This document shows positions 31,319-40,908 of a DNA stretch of 64,000 nucleotides, in pieces. The translations under genes and the position numbers were made by a program. The stretch covers positions 744,001-808,000 of the forward strand of contig NC_011671.1 of assembly GCF_000150955.2 (NCBI RefSeq), written 5' to 3'. Position 1 is the first letter of the stretch. The number at the start of each line of letters is the position of its first letter. Under the pieces are notes generated by a model that was not told where the DNA came from, made no database searches, and saw nothing but the letters and a program-made list of their open reading frames with translations. Source of the stretch: Phaeodactylum tricornutum CCAP 1055/1. Lineage: Eukaryota > Bacillariophyta > Bacillariophyceae > Surirellales > Neidiaceae.

Positions 31319-31991
31319 TTGACGCGACAATGATCCGCACCCATCGTTACGACGACAACAACAACAACCGTGTTGTTACGTTACCAACCACGTTTTGGTT
31401 TTGTGCGTTTCATCGCCGTGTGAAAGTGGTGGCACAAAAACAAGGGTTTTACCGACCCTGGTGCTTCGGCCGAGGCACCCAATAGAAAGGTTTTTATTTT
31501 ATAAACGACGCCTGTTGTAATGATTTGTTTAAACTAGATATGGTTGGTAGTTGTTATTTTCGAATGAATTGTTGAGCTGCCTCGGAAACGAGGCCATGCA
31601 AACAGTAAAACGACAAGAAAGTCACGACGGTGAAACACCTGCCAACAAGAAAAACAAGACGACGTGAGAGCGTCCATTTCTTGGTAAATCTCTACAAAGG
31701 CCCACGGTGTAGGAAGGGTCTTTCTCGAATCGCGCCCACGCTCGTTAGCTCCTCAACGATTGTTGGAAAGTGTCGGCCACCACCACGCACCGATTTAACA
31801 TATGTATTGCATCGACATCACGGGAGCACACGCGCGTGGACAAAGGAACGGCAAAAAGCGTCGCGTGGTTTACAGTTACTTACACAATGATAGTGCGCGT
31901 GTGGAATAACAGGAAGGATGGTGATGTTGGGTGGGGAGACGAAAAACAACAATGGCGTGTGGGTGGTGGGTTTACTGGACTGGATCCCGTT
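31319..31991. other. intergenic between convergent genes
   Basis: Nothing coding is recognised. A motif copy, TTTACAGTTACTTACA, lies at 31869-31884. Confidence 0.5.
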
Positions 31992-32366
31992 TTACGAAGT
32001 TTCCGGAGTCACTCGCGGGGTGGGGCAATCACGTGAAATGTGTCCGTCCCCTCCACAGTTGTAACAGGCTTTGTTCCCGGCGGGCTTGGTGCACTCCGCC
32101 GAGATGTGTCCCATTTTACCGCAGTTGAAGCAACGGCGGTACTGCGATCGCGACTTGTTGATGACGGCACGTTCTTCCCCTTCCAAACGGGGGTTGGGAC
32201 ACTCACGCGAAATGTGTCCAGCCTTGCCACAGTTGTAACAGGTCTTGTCGCCGGGTGCGGTTCCTCCCCCGCCTCCGCGGCGACGGAATCCCCGGCCTCC
32301 CGTGGGGGCCGCGCCTGGCGGCGGCGAAGTCTTGGCGTCCGGATCGACAACGGCGGCTTCCGACAT
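31992..32366 (-). CDS. CCHC zinc-knuckle protein (CNBP/Gis2-like)
   Basis: 124 residues from ATG 32366, which opens with MSEAAVVDPD; the frame extends further upstream without protein-like content. A Gly/Arg-rich segment (RRRGGGGGT) resembles an RGG box. Three CCHC knuckles follow: CYNCGKAGHISREC, CFNCGKMGHISAEC and CYNCGGDGHISRDC, each CX2CX4HX4C. Such proteins bind single-stranded nucleic acid and act in translation or mRNA control (CNBP, Gis2). CNBP normally has seven knuckles, so this is a short member. There is no capsid or polymerase sequence nearby, so it is not a retroelement fragment. Confidence 0.85.
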   Translation of the reverse strand: MSEAAVVDPDAKTSPPPGAAPTGGRGFRRRGGGGGTAPGDKTCYNCGKAGHISRECPNPRLEGEERAVINKSRSQYRRCFNCGKMGHISAECTKPAGNKACYNCGGDGHISRDCPTPRVTPETS

Positions 32367-33342
32367 GAGTGCGATGCGATGCGAGTCGGAGGGGCGATGA
32401 CAATGTCTGGCCTGCGGCAAAAGATGAGAACACGAATTGGGTGTAAGAGAACGGGAGTATGGAAAGGAACCCTCCACGCGATCGCCGACCGAGCCAACTT
32501 TGTGTCGCAGGTTCTCGCGCAGCGGTCTACATGACGTCGGTTGTCCAAAACCACAGGAAATGCGAGAACCCTGTGTCAACCATGGTGAAAGCGAGGCGCC
32601 CCCTACCACACGATAATTCATACCGTGCGGGGCCCGGTGTGTTCGTTCCATCCGCTGCCGAGAACATCTTGATCAAGGGAAATACCATAGATCCCGTTAC
32701 CGAGCAGCACGAAAGTTCGCACACATGTGGTTCCTCTCCTAAGGATCGCACTCTACGCACCTCTCAAACAAATGAACGGTGCCAGGGGTTCGGGGAGGAT
32801 CGGGTTGTCACTGCAAATGATCTGCGAGAGACACACAAAACGATGGGTGGGTGTGGTGGGCACGACGGCAGCTGCGGGTCCGACAGACACGGTCTTTTTA
32901 CGTAGAATACCTACGGACATCTTGTGTAGACCTCGTGAGTCTCACTCGCTGTTTTGGGGGAATTCGCTCGTTCCGGCTGGATGGGGATATAAGTGTCAGC
33001 ACTGTTTGGCTGGTGGCTAGCTGGAAGAGAGCCAATCGAACCACTGGATTTTGATACGGCGATGCCGACTCGCTGGACTATAACGGAATATTCTGATTTC
33101 CACGGAAAGGTGCAACGACTGTGCCGGAAAGATGTTCCGGTTCGGTTGACGGAGAGACCGATGAGCAAACACCCAAGTGTAGCTCATGACCTATTCCCCG
33201 GAACACCAACGACGCCTTTCCGCATCGCGGAGCTCACAATATCAATAACGCGTTCAAAAGTTGGCACCGAAATCCTTCGCACTGCCCCGACGCTTCTTTG
33301 ATTGGAGTTTCCTTCCCACCTCGTACACACACACACACACAC
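32367..33342. other. intergenic, bidirectional promoter region
   Basis: About 1 kb between divergent genes. Open frames are short and overlapping on both strands, with no family signal. A (CA) tract at 33325-33342 abuts the next ATG. Confidence 0.5.
33325..33342. repeat. CA microsatellite directly before a start codon
   Basis: A perfect (AC)9 tract occupies the 5' leader and ends immediately upstream of the ATG at 33343. Confidence 0.9.
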
Positions 33343-35079
33343 ATGCCAACAGCGAAAAAGTACAAGCTCTTTGCGGCGGACGGGGCGGACGGCGGGGTGC
33401 CTCCGTGTGCCTTTTTCGCGTCGCCGGCGGGTTGTCGCAACGGAGCATCGTGCAAGTTTGCGCACGTACGGCCCACGGAAGCCGCGGTCGAAACGGGTTC
33501 CGTCGTCAGTTCCGAAAGTGACGACGAACCAATGCCCTCGCCCTCGGTACCGATCCCCACCACCAACAACAAGCAAAAGTCAGCCAAAACCAAAGCCAAA
33601 ACAACCCAGCAAGCGTCGCCCCAACCACAAACCAAACAGGCCAAAAAGGTCCAGATCCAGATGGATACCGCCCCAACCGACGATTCCCCCTTCCGGCAAA
33701 GTCCGCCCAAACCCAAAAAAAATCGTCGCTCCCAGAAAGAAGAGGACCTCGGTCCGTTCGCCAATCCCAAGAAAAAGGTCAAATCGGACGAATCGCCGGG
33801 AGGCCACAAAACCGCTGCCCAAGAACCGACGCCCCCACCCACCACCAATTCCCCAAAGCCGAAGCAGCAGCCCGCCAAAACGGCGGTTGCTGGCTTTGAC
33901 ATTCGGGCTTTGAACTTGCCCGTCGCCTCCTTTACCATGCCTGGAACCGCACCGGCTCCAACCGCACCCCCTCAACCCCCCGCTCCCGTCGCCGATGCGG
34001 TATCCAACGTCCAGGAGATTCTCCCGACGCACACCACTACGGGCGCCAAATGGATGAAGGCCATTCAACAGGCCCGCCAGCATCACAAGTACGCGACCGC
34101 GTACGATTTCGTAAAATACAAGGCTTTGGATGCCGAGATTGGATTGGATCCCAGCAGCACTTGGATTCAAGCGAAACCGTACGGCGAGTGGTGCAAAGGA
34201 TTTCCCCAAGCTATTGCTATTGATTGTGAAATGTGCGAAACGGAAGACCCGGTTTCCGGCAAACATAACGCCAAGGATTTATGTCGTGTCTCCATCGTCA
34301 ATGCAGAAAACGACGAAGTTCTGCTGGACAGTCTGGTGAAGCCATCCTGGCCGGTGGTTGACTACCGCTCCCGTATTAACGGCATTACTGAAGAGCACTT
34401 GAAAGGCGTGCAATTTACTCTGCGTCACACCCAGGCATTTCTGATGGCTCTTTGTAGTCAGGAAACGGTCATTCTTGGACACGCCCTGCACAACGATCTA
34501 GCCGCGATGCGCATGGAGCACTATTGCAACGCTGATTCGGCCAATTTATTTTCCGCATCCGACAGCGAACGATCCAGCGTCAGCCTGAAAGACTTGGCTT
34601 CCAACGTTCTGAAAAAGACCATGCCCGACAAGCACGACTCGGTGAACGACGCTAGAACCGCATGGAAAGTCTTGGAACACTGGGTCGAAAAGGACGGCCA
34701 AGTCGAACCCATTGTCCGCTCTATGTCCGTGAAGCAGACCTTTGCCTCCCAGCTTTTCATTCACCGTATTCCGAAAAATATGTGCGAAGAGTCCCACTTG
34801 TCGCGTATGTTCTTGGCTCATACGAGTATTGCGCCGACGGAAGTGGAAGAGATTGAGTTTGCGGGTGAAATGGGCAAAACCCACGTCGTTTTCAAGTCCC
34901 CGCAACACGCCAACTTGGCGTTCGATACGCTCGATAGCAAAACCGATACAGATCCGTCGGGACGCCTCCAGAAGAAAGTTTTTCTCCGAAATGGCGGCTA
35001 CATTCGCGTCCGCAAAATGGCCTTTGAGAAACCCCGAGACAAGAGTCCGCCCCGTCGTGCTTTGACGACGTCGGACTAA
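33343..35079 (+). CDS. DEDDh 3'-5' exonuclease, SDN/REXO1-like, with CCCH finger
   Basis: 578 residues from ATG 33343; the frame continues upstream only to a TTG. An N-terminal CCCH finger (CAFFASPAGCRNGASCKFAH) is followed by a Lys/Pro/Gln-rich linker of about 200 residues. The exonuclease domain begins at AIAIDCEMCETED (Asp and Glu of Exo I), continues with GHALHNDLAAMRM (Exo II), and ends with KHDSVNDARTAWKV (Exo III with the general-base His). After it lies an RRM-like segment (SQLFIHRIPKNMCEESHLSR ... THVVFKSPQHANLAFDTL). This order resembles plant small-RNA-degrading nucleases (SDN) and the REXO1 group. A role in small-RNA or structured-RNA trimming is inferred. Confidence 0.85.
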   Translation: MPTAKKYKLFAADGADGGVPPCAFFASPAGCRNGASCKFAHVRPTEAAVETGSVVSSESDDEPMPSPSVPIPTTNNKQKSAKTKAKTTQQASPQPQTKQAKKVQIQMDTAPTDDSPFRQSPPKPKKNRRSQKEEDLGPFANPKKKVKSDESPGGHKTAAQEPTPPPTTNSPKPKQQPAKTAVAGFDIRALNLPVASFTMPGTAPAPTAPPQPPAPVADAVSNVQEILPTHTTTGAKWMKAIQQARQHHKYATAYDFVKYKALDAEIGLDPSSTWIQAKPYGEWCKGFPQAIAIDCEMCETEDPVSGKHNAKDLCRVSIVNAENDEVLLDSLVKPSWPVVDYRSRINGITEEHLKGVQFTLRHTQAFLMALCSQETVILGHALHNDLAAMRMEHYCNADSANLFSASDSERSSVSLKDLASNVLKKTMPDKHDSVNDARTAWKVLEHWVEKDGQVEPIVRSMSVKQTFASQLFIHRIPKNMCEESHLSRMFLAHTSIAPTEVEEIEFAGEMGKTHVVFKSPQHANLAFDTLDSKTDTDPSGRLQKKVFLRNGGYIRVRKMAFEKPRDKSPPRRALTTSD

Positions 35080-35446
35080 ACACCCAATCTAGCGTTAAAA
35101 TATTAACCCCCCCCCCCCTTTCATTTTTTCCCACCCACTAATTCCAATACATTCTAGAATGACTGCTGAAAGAGACTGGCAATTAGAACCACAGAACCAT
35201 ACTTTGAAGCTTTTAATGTTAGGAGAGGCTGCGGCGGGGTCTTTACGGTTATGATGAAGGCTCTGACTTATAAATCCGCCGGCTTTTTGTCGACGGAAAG
35301 AAAAGTCATGTTCGCCGTATTTGCTTTTCATTTGCCTGTACGGTTTCACGACCTTGGCAAATATTGCCACAACCGCTTAAATTTTAGAATACGAAGCGGG
35401 TCAGAGCCAGGTGGCGCGTAGAACGATACTCATGTCAAGGCATTGT
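35080..35446. other. intergenic between convergent genes
   Basis: A poly-C run at 35107-35119 lies just after the exonuclease stop. No gene is seen. Confidence 0.5.
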
Positions 35447-36056
35447 TCAAATCTGTAGAATTGGGATATCGTCCAGTTCCCGGCGACTACACAGATATTC
35501 CCCCAAAAGAACCATGACAATTGTACCGAGCACATGCATGACCCACCAATCCAAGATTGTAGGGAAGCCATCGTACAATGAGCAGAGTAGCAAATGAAGA
35601 AGAAAAAGTGTCACTCCAAAATCAAGGCATTTTTTACTCTTTTCCACAATAACCGCCAGCAGGACGGATCTACACGAAAACGAGAAAAACGAACTATCGC
35701 TGTCAGACAACTGAAAAACCGCGTGTCTCACGTCTGTGCTGACTGACGTACCCTACCAGAGACGCCAAAAATAATGCAATGGCATCGGCCCATCCCGATC
35801 GCTCCGACTGCCACAACCGCAAGTAGCGGTCGGTGAAAATACGATCAATCGTAACCGTAGTGCCATAAAGAACGTGGTTGACTTGAAAGAAAAACGCTAG
35901 CAGAAAGTAGTGAAAGCATTGGAGCGAAACGATCTGGGCAAATATAAGTTTAGGATAGAAAGGCTGAGCGGGGGGATTGTTGGGTCGATTGCGATTGCCC
36001 CCCGTTCGCGTGCGGAGTCCGTTATTGACGCTGCTGCTATTGCTTCGGGGCAACAT
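35447..36056 (-). CDS. SYS1: SYS1, Golgi membrane protein
   Basis: Exons 36056-35752 and 35669-35447 with an 82-bp intron (GTACGT...GTAG); phase 2 joins LASLVG to SVLLAVIVEK, giving 175 residues (human 156). Four hydrophobic segments are present. The signature KKCLDFGVTLFLLHLLLC matches human SYS1 KQCLDFTVTVHFFH, and LLGEYLCSRRELDDIPI matches the conserved end GEYLCMRTELKEIP. SYS1 recruits the ARL3/ARFRP1 GTPase to the trans-Golgi. The family call rests on these two motifs and the topology. Confidence 0.9.
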
Positions 36057-36591
36057 TTGCTTGTTTCAAATAGTGCAACCCAGCAGAAGAAGAGTGGTTC
36101 GGCAGTGCTAGACTCTTGTTGGTTGAGTTGTTTGGAGTGTCGTGTCGTCACAAGGAAGTCGTGGACTCGTGTTTTCCACTCGCCCCGATACGCAACGGTA
36201 GCTTTTCGAGCTAATGGTCTGGACTCCCCACCCTTCCCAACCTCGACGTCTCAGTGTTTTTCACTCGCCCCCCCCTTTTGGACAACATCCTCGAGCTCGA
36301 CCTGCCTCGATAGGACTTCTGCACGACTCAACCTTGTGTACAGATGCAGAGGAAAGTTGTTTTGTTTACTCGGAAGTTGACTGCAAAAGTGGCCTCCGAT
36401 GTTTCTACTTTGCAGGTGATATCGTCAGGAGCTGACTTCACATTTCTCGTTGTTGACAGTGAGAGAGCTTGGAATTTTAAGTCAATCCGGGTTCGTTTAG
36501 ACAAACAAATGTGAATGACCTTGAAAATGAATCTGATAAATTTCGTCTCAACTTTGGACGTGGCCATCCAAACGAACTACGAACCAAGACC
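36057..36591. other. intergenic, bidirectional promoter region
   Basis: Between divergent SYS1 and the methyltransferase gene. Polypyrimidine-rich runs occur at 36230-36290. No additional gene is recognised. Confidence 0.5.
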
Positions 36592-37638
36592 ATGGCTGGG
36601 AATAAACATGGTGAAAAGGACAATGAAGACGAAAACCCTACCGTAATGATGGTAGCTCTAGAAAAGGAAACCGACAAAGCTACAGCATCGAAAAAACTGG
36701 AGAAAATACGGATACGGCTCCGCGATTTGCAGACACCAGCAATTTGTACAGGTCTCGATTTACAAAGCATTATTGTTTCGAGACATGCTAGCAGCGATGC
36801 AGAACGTACGCAGTTAGAAATTTTCGACAACGCTACTAAGAAATTTGTTGAAGTACAGCCTCATGCAAAAGAGAACATAGTGGAACGGTTTGGCTCTCGG
36901 GTTGTACAAATGCGAATCAGCAGTCCAGAGAGTTGCCGCAATGCCTGCAATACGGACACGCCATTGCTGGCACTGACGGGGCGCTTCTACAATTGGAGCG
37001 ACGACGGTCTCTTTTCCCTCGGTGGCTCCCGGAACCTCTATATTCGGCAGGAATCATCCCGGCAATGCGACGGGACTGGCGTTACCGTGTGGGACGGAGC
37101 GCTTCTCTTGGCTCGTTATTTGGAACAGCGGCCCTTCCTCGTCCAGAATAAACATGTTGTCGAATTGGGAGCAGGATGCGGTTTAGTGGGGTTGTCAGCG
37201 GGCGCGTTGGGGGCGGCATCAATAATGCTGACGGATCTCGCGTACGTCTTGCCAATCCTCGAGTCGAATCTCGAAAACAATCGATCGGTGCTACAGGGAG
37301 CTGGTTGCCATGATGCCATGTGCTGCCTTCTGGACTGGTTTCACCCGGAAGCGTTTAAGAAAGCGCAACAGAAGAAATCTATCGATGTTTTGGTCGTCGC
37401 AGATTGCGTGTGGATGCACGATCTGGTGGAACCATTGTTTACTACCATACAGCAAATTGCGGATGCGAACACTCTCATTCTAATATCGTATCAGCAACGA
37501 GGAAGGAGTACTCACGAAGCCTTTATGTATTACCTAAGCAAAGCTTTTCATGTTGAAGAGATTTTAGGCTCAGATGTCGGCGTGGAGAAGCCTGGCGTGC
37601 TGCATCTCTACCGCTGTCGGAAACGACGCAATTTTTAA
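36592..37638 (+). CDS. METTL21-like (Methyltransf_16) protein methyltransferase
   Basis: 348 residues from the first in-frame ATG (MAGNKHGEKD); the frame is open to a GTG at 36511, so an upstream exon is possible. The SAM-binding motif I is HVVELGAGCGLVGLSAGALG, motif II includes SIMLTDLAYVLPILESNL, and DVLVVADCVWMHDLVEPLF occupies the DxxY/acidic post-motif position. A preceding GTGVTVWDGALLLARYL is typical of the METTL21 group (TG...VWD...L). These enzymes methylate lysines of chaperones or translation factors; the target cannot be read from the sequence. The first 110 residues are charged and unrecognised. Convergent with NPL4, 77 bp apart. Confidence 0.8.
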   Translation: MAGNKHGEKDNEDENPTVMMVALEKETDKATASKKLEKIRIRLRDLQTPAICTGLDLQSIIVSRHASSDAERTQLEIFDNATKKFVEVQPHAKENIVERFGSRVVQMRISSPESCRNACNTDTPLLALTGRFYNWSDDGLFSLGGSRNLYIRQESSRQCDGTGVTVWDGALLLARYLEQRPFLVQNKHVVELGAGCGLVGLSAGALGAASIMLTDLAYVLPILESNLENNRSVLQGAGCHDAMCCLLDWFHPEAFKKAQQKKSIDVLVVADCVWMHDLVEPLFTTIQQIADANTLILISYQQRGRSTHEAFMYYLSKAFHVEEILGSDVGVEKPGVLHLYRCRKRRNF

Positions 37639-37715
37639 GAAGTGTACACAGCCACAAAATTAGGAGCGAATTCAGGCAGCGCTTGTCAAAAAGAAGACTA
37701 CCAGCAACATTGTTA

Positions 37716-39137
37716 CTAATAGGCACCATCCAATCCCGCTAAACTTGCAATTAATAGCTTGTATCCATCGTCCAGGGGAATATCCCGATTAGCAATGGCT
37801 GCACAGATTTTTGGAAAGTCACTCTGAAAGTCAAAAGAAGACTTCAAATAGATCAAAAGGTTAAAGTCGGCCAATCGATCGACCAGAGTCCACCCGTTGG
37901 ATCCAGCTTGCCTGAGTTGACGTGTCAAGGCATCTTTGTTCGGTGCAGTATCATCCAAATCACGATTTGCCCGCGGAAAATCAGCCACGAAAGTCTCGGA
38001 TGTGTGTTGTACAATGGGTACCACCGTCAAAAAGAAAGCTGTTTCGACCGTCGGACTTGCCTTTCCTTCCTGAATAGCGGTAAAGGTTTCGTTTACTTTG
38101 CACAATTGAGGATTATCGGGATCGACTTGCAGGGCTTCTTCGGCTACCATCGCCATACACTGCTGGGATACCTGAAAGGCCTCTACCGCAACTTGGCCGT
38201 CTAATTTGGGAGCCACGGTCACGGTACAGAAGGGTGTCTCTTCCACGCCTCCAGCGGCCTCCAACTGAAATTCAGCCGCTAGGATTGTTTCGGCCGCACT
38301 CAAAACGTATCCTTGCCGTGGCGCGTGACCAAAGACCCAACCCACGCGCTGCAAACCGAGCCATTCGGCCAACTGGTTGACTTCCTCTTCCTGAGGATCG
38401 TCCTCCAGCGTAAATCCCTCCGCTGAGTCTGGATTGATCTCTTGGGGCGGCTCGTATATTGCTTCGACCAGTACTTTGGTCGGCTTTTCGTCCGACTCAT
38501 CCTCCTTGACAAATTTTCCGTATAGAAATCCGCAGCGTTTGCGTTGAAATTGAAAGCGTTGCAGGTAGGTCTGGAAATTACTGATCGACGGGACATCCAG
38601 TGACACTTTGGATGTCGTTGCCTTTTCCTGCCTCTGGATCTTAAATTCAAACTGCGAATCGAGCGCAATGAAATCGTTAAGCGTCCAGGACATTTTCATA
38701 TCCCGTAAAGGCAACATGCCCTTGCGAAATCCTCGGTCTTGCTGCGTCGGTACATCCTTGGTAGGCACAAGCTTAATTCCTCCGTCTTTGTCGATAACGC
38801 GACGGAAATGTTGACCCTGTTCTTTCGGTTCCACTGTAGCATTCCCTGTCATTGTCGACGGGGACATTTCCGCCGCGGGCGCGGTCCAATCCGCACACGT
38901 CGTAGGATCGACCCTACAATGAATCATGGCGCCATTTTGGTCGAGCCCTTGTGCACGTAACGTCTCAGTCGTCGACAGCGTTTCGTGGCAGGCTGGATCG
39001 CGTGCCAAGGGGCGTTCGTACACGACGTGGGGGCGCGATCGGGCAATGCCAGCCAAGACGTCCGTGACGGTCGCGGTCTCGGCGTCCAAACCGTCTACGC
39101 GCCATACGCCCACGTTGGAACGGACCCGAATCAGCAT
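37716..39137 (-). CDS. NPL4: NPL4, CDC48/p97 ubiquitin cofactor
   Basis: 473 residues in a single exon. The N-terminus is a ubiquitin-like fold (MLIRVRSNVGVWRVDGLDAE), and the central NPL4 (MPN-like) domain has FQRKRCGFLYGKFVKEDE and RVGWVFGHAPRQGYVLSAAE. The C-terminal LADFNLLIYLKSSFDF is conserved. The NPL4 zinc-finger block (CxKCxPS in animals and plants) is not seen; the region before the MPN-like domain has no Cys pairs. With UFD1, NPL4 guides CDC48 to ubiquitylated ERAD substrates. Diatoms also carry a second, plastid-directed set (SELMA); no presequence is present here, so this is probably the host cytosolic form. Confidence 0.85.
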   Translation of the reverse strand: MLIRVRSNVGVWRVDGLDAETATVTDVLAGIARSRPHVVYERPLARDPACHETLSTTETLRAQGLDQNGAMIHCRVDPTTCADWTAPAAEMSPSTMTGNATVEPKEQGQHFRRVIDKDGGIKLVPTKDVPTQQDRGFRKGMLPLRDMKMSWTLNDFIALDSQFEFKIQRQEKATTSKVSLDVPSISNFQTYLQRFQFQRKRCGFLYGKFVKEDESDEKPTKVLVEAIYEPPQEINPDSAEGFTLEDDPQEEEVNQLAEWLGLQRVGWVFGHAPRQGYVLSAAETILAAEFQLEAAGGVEETPFCTVTVAPKLDGQVAVEAFQVSQQCMAMVAEEALQVDPDNPQLCKVNETFTAIQEGKASPTVETAFFLTVVPIVQHTSETFVADFPRANRDLDDTAPNKDALTRQLRQAGSNGWTLVDRLADFNLLIYLKSSFDFQSDFPKICAAIANRDIPLDDGYKLLIASLAGLDGAY

Positions 39138-39898
39138 AGTGTACGACGGATCAAAAAGCTAGAGATACGAAAGGTATAAAATGTGATTGGTACTCGCAGG
39201 GTAAGATGTGTTCGTTTGGGAATGCGATCACGAATCGAACCTGCGATACCTTACAGTTGATGTAAGCTCCTCTGGAGTAATTTACAGTTGCTGTAAATCA
39301 GAAAGGGTTCGAGATCGTTGCGTGTGACATCCGAGTCCCATCATTCCTCCGTCGATTCCCTTCCTTGTCCATCCTCACGAAAGCCAACGAACCAGCCGTA
39401 ATCAATTCGTTTTTTTAAGAGTATGGAACGTCTGCCAAACTCTCTAGAACGTTGCGTTGCGAATGTACAGAATATACGTGAATTCAGGAGTGACTCGTAT
39501 TTGTAGATCTATCACAGCGTACACCGTAGGAAGGCTTAGTTTTGAGCAGGTTGACATAGAGAACCCGGATTAATTCAGTCACAGTCACGTCAAATAGCCT
39601 CCGAGACCAATTATAACTGTTCATAGCACAAGGGGCCGGAATCGGTGGTATGGTAGGTGGTCTCTCATGGTAATATATGAGAAAAACCCAAGCGTTCCAG
39701 AATGTCCACAAGATTGATCTTGCTGCCTCTATGCGAAGACGTGCAAGGTTTCCGGGTATTGATACTTTCTCTTGACGAGATTCTACATTACACCGCCACT
39801 GACTCACAGTGAAAACTGTGGCGAACCAAAACCATCATACGGGCCTCAGCTTCTTGTCCTTTCTATTTCTCCCTTACAGACAAAAAAGTAAGCTGACC
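39138..39898. other. intergenic, bidirectional promoter region with palindromic motifs
   Basis: Between divergent NPL4 and the SelU gene. Two related motifs lie 15 bp apart: 39251-39265 and 39281-39297. A possible 5'-UTR intron acceptor (TTACAG) precedes the SelU ATG at about 39880. Confidence 0.5.
39281..39297. promoter_or_regulatory. palindrome TTTACAG-TTG-CTGTAAA
   Basis: Perfect 7-bp arms around a 3-bp spacer. A related imperfect copy, TTACAGTTGATGTAA, lies at 39251-39265. They are 114-160 bp upstream of the NPL4 start. This could be a dimeric factor site (MYB-like AACTG core). Confidence 0.4.
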
Positions 39899-40752
39899 AT
39901 GCGACTGTCATCCTTGGTGTTTCTTGGCTTTGCGACGGCTAGCGTCACAGCGTTTGCGCCTGTGCATTTGTCTCGCCGTTCTGTCGTCTCGGTATACCCC
40001 TTGGCGGGCGGGCGGGGAGGTTTGGCCGCCAGTCCGGAGCTCGATTCGACACCATGCGATACCCCCGACGCCACGGCGGAAGATTTGGTGTCCACAAAAG
40101 GATCCGCCGTCGCGATGCGCGCCGCCAGTCTGACGAATGTCCATGGCGACGTGGTGCGGTTGGGCGACGTGCTGGGTTCGAACGACGCCGCCGCCGCCGC
40201 GACATTGGCATGGTGGTCTTTCTGCGTCACCTGGCCTGAGCCTTTTGCTGGAGCTACGCCAAGGCCGTGTGTGCGCTCCAGCAACAGGAGGATATGAAAG
40301 CGGCCGGAATTACGCAAGGCCCGGTTTTCGTGTCGGTAGGAACGGCTGCTCAGCTGGAAACCTTTCTCGAGCTCAATCCTGAAGTGCCCAAGGAAAGCGT
40401 GCTCGTGGATAATTTGGATCGGAAAGTATATCAGTCTGTGGGGCTCAAATTATTTACCGAGACGGATCCTAACGACGCCAAGGAAGGAGGGAAGAATATC
40501 TCCGCTCCCAAAGAAATGAAAATGGGTGATTGGTGGAAATACTTGACGAATGCGGCGAAACTTTCTCCCATTGCCGAAGACCAAAAGTTTGGGGAACTTC
40601 CGCCCGGAGTATTACAGCTGGGAGGGACCTTTTTGCTACAAGGTGACGATGTGATCTACCAATGGAACGATCGCGTTCCTGGAGATGTACCGGATCTGCA
40701 GCTCGTGTTGGCCAAAGCCAAGGTAGCTTCGGCCGCGATGGCCAGTACCTAG
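39899..40752 (+). CDS. SelU: SelU/PRXL2-family selenoprotein, plastid-type presequence
   Basis: The N-terminus MRLSSLVFLGFATASVTAFA is a classic diatom plastid presequence with an ASAFAP-like cleavage site. The C-terminal part (40267-40752) is AhpC/TSA_2-like (ITQGPVFVSVGTAAQLETFL; PPGVLQLGGTFLLQGDDVIY). The redox centre reads MVVFLRHLA-UGA-AFCWSYAK: the TGA at 40237-40239 sits where PRXL2/FAM213 proteins have the first Cys of CxxC, so UxxC with selenocysteine is inferred. A candidate SECIS lies in the 3' region. The N-terminal frame and the redox-centre frame differ by one base in a GCC run (about 40183-40203), probably a dropped base. The likely role is a thioredoxin-like peroxiredoxin in the plastid. 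Confidence 0.8.
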
Positions 40753-40823
40753 CGTCCAAACGATCACGAAACAACTCTTTCTAGGAGGCGTAACAAAGTT
40801 ACTTCGAGGCACTTGCTGTCAAA

Positions 40824-40908
40824 GGAAGACCGACTGTATATGACGTTGCTGGTGCATGCTTCTTGAATGTGAACAATCGTACCGTCGACTGAACGACAGG
40901 ACCTTTCC
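40824..40908 (+). promoter_or_regulatory. candidate SECIS hairpin in SelU 3'UTR
   Basis: ATGA at 40840-40843 opposes TGA at 40890-40892. Between them an 11-position stem pairs GTTGCTGGTGC (40845-40855) with GTACCGTCGAC (40879-40889) with one mismatch and three wobble pairs. Outside the quartet, CTGT/ACAG and GGAA/TTCC can pair. This fits the eukaryotic SECIS layout in position (72 nt after the stop) and spacing. The unpaired AA of the apical loop is not at the usual 5' place, so the call is tentative. Confidence 0.5.

Noticed and set aside
31992-32366. Zinc knuckles considered as a retroelement gag remnant
   Set aside because: No protease, polymerase or terminal repeats nearby, and the RGG plus three-knuckle layout fits a host CNBP-like gene.
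40054-40239. Arg-rich open frame ending at the SelU UGA
   Set aside because: Only its last 11 codons (from MVVFLRHLA) are protein-like; upstream it is a shadow of the presequence frame.
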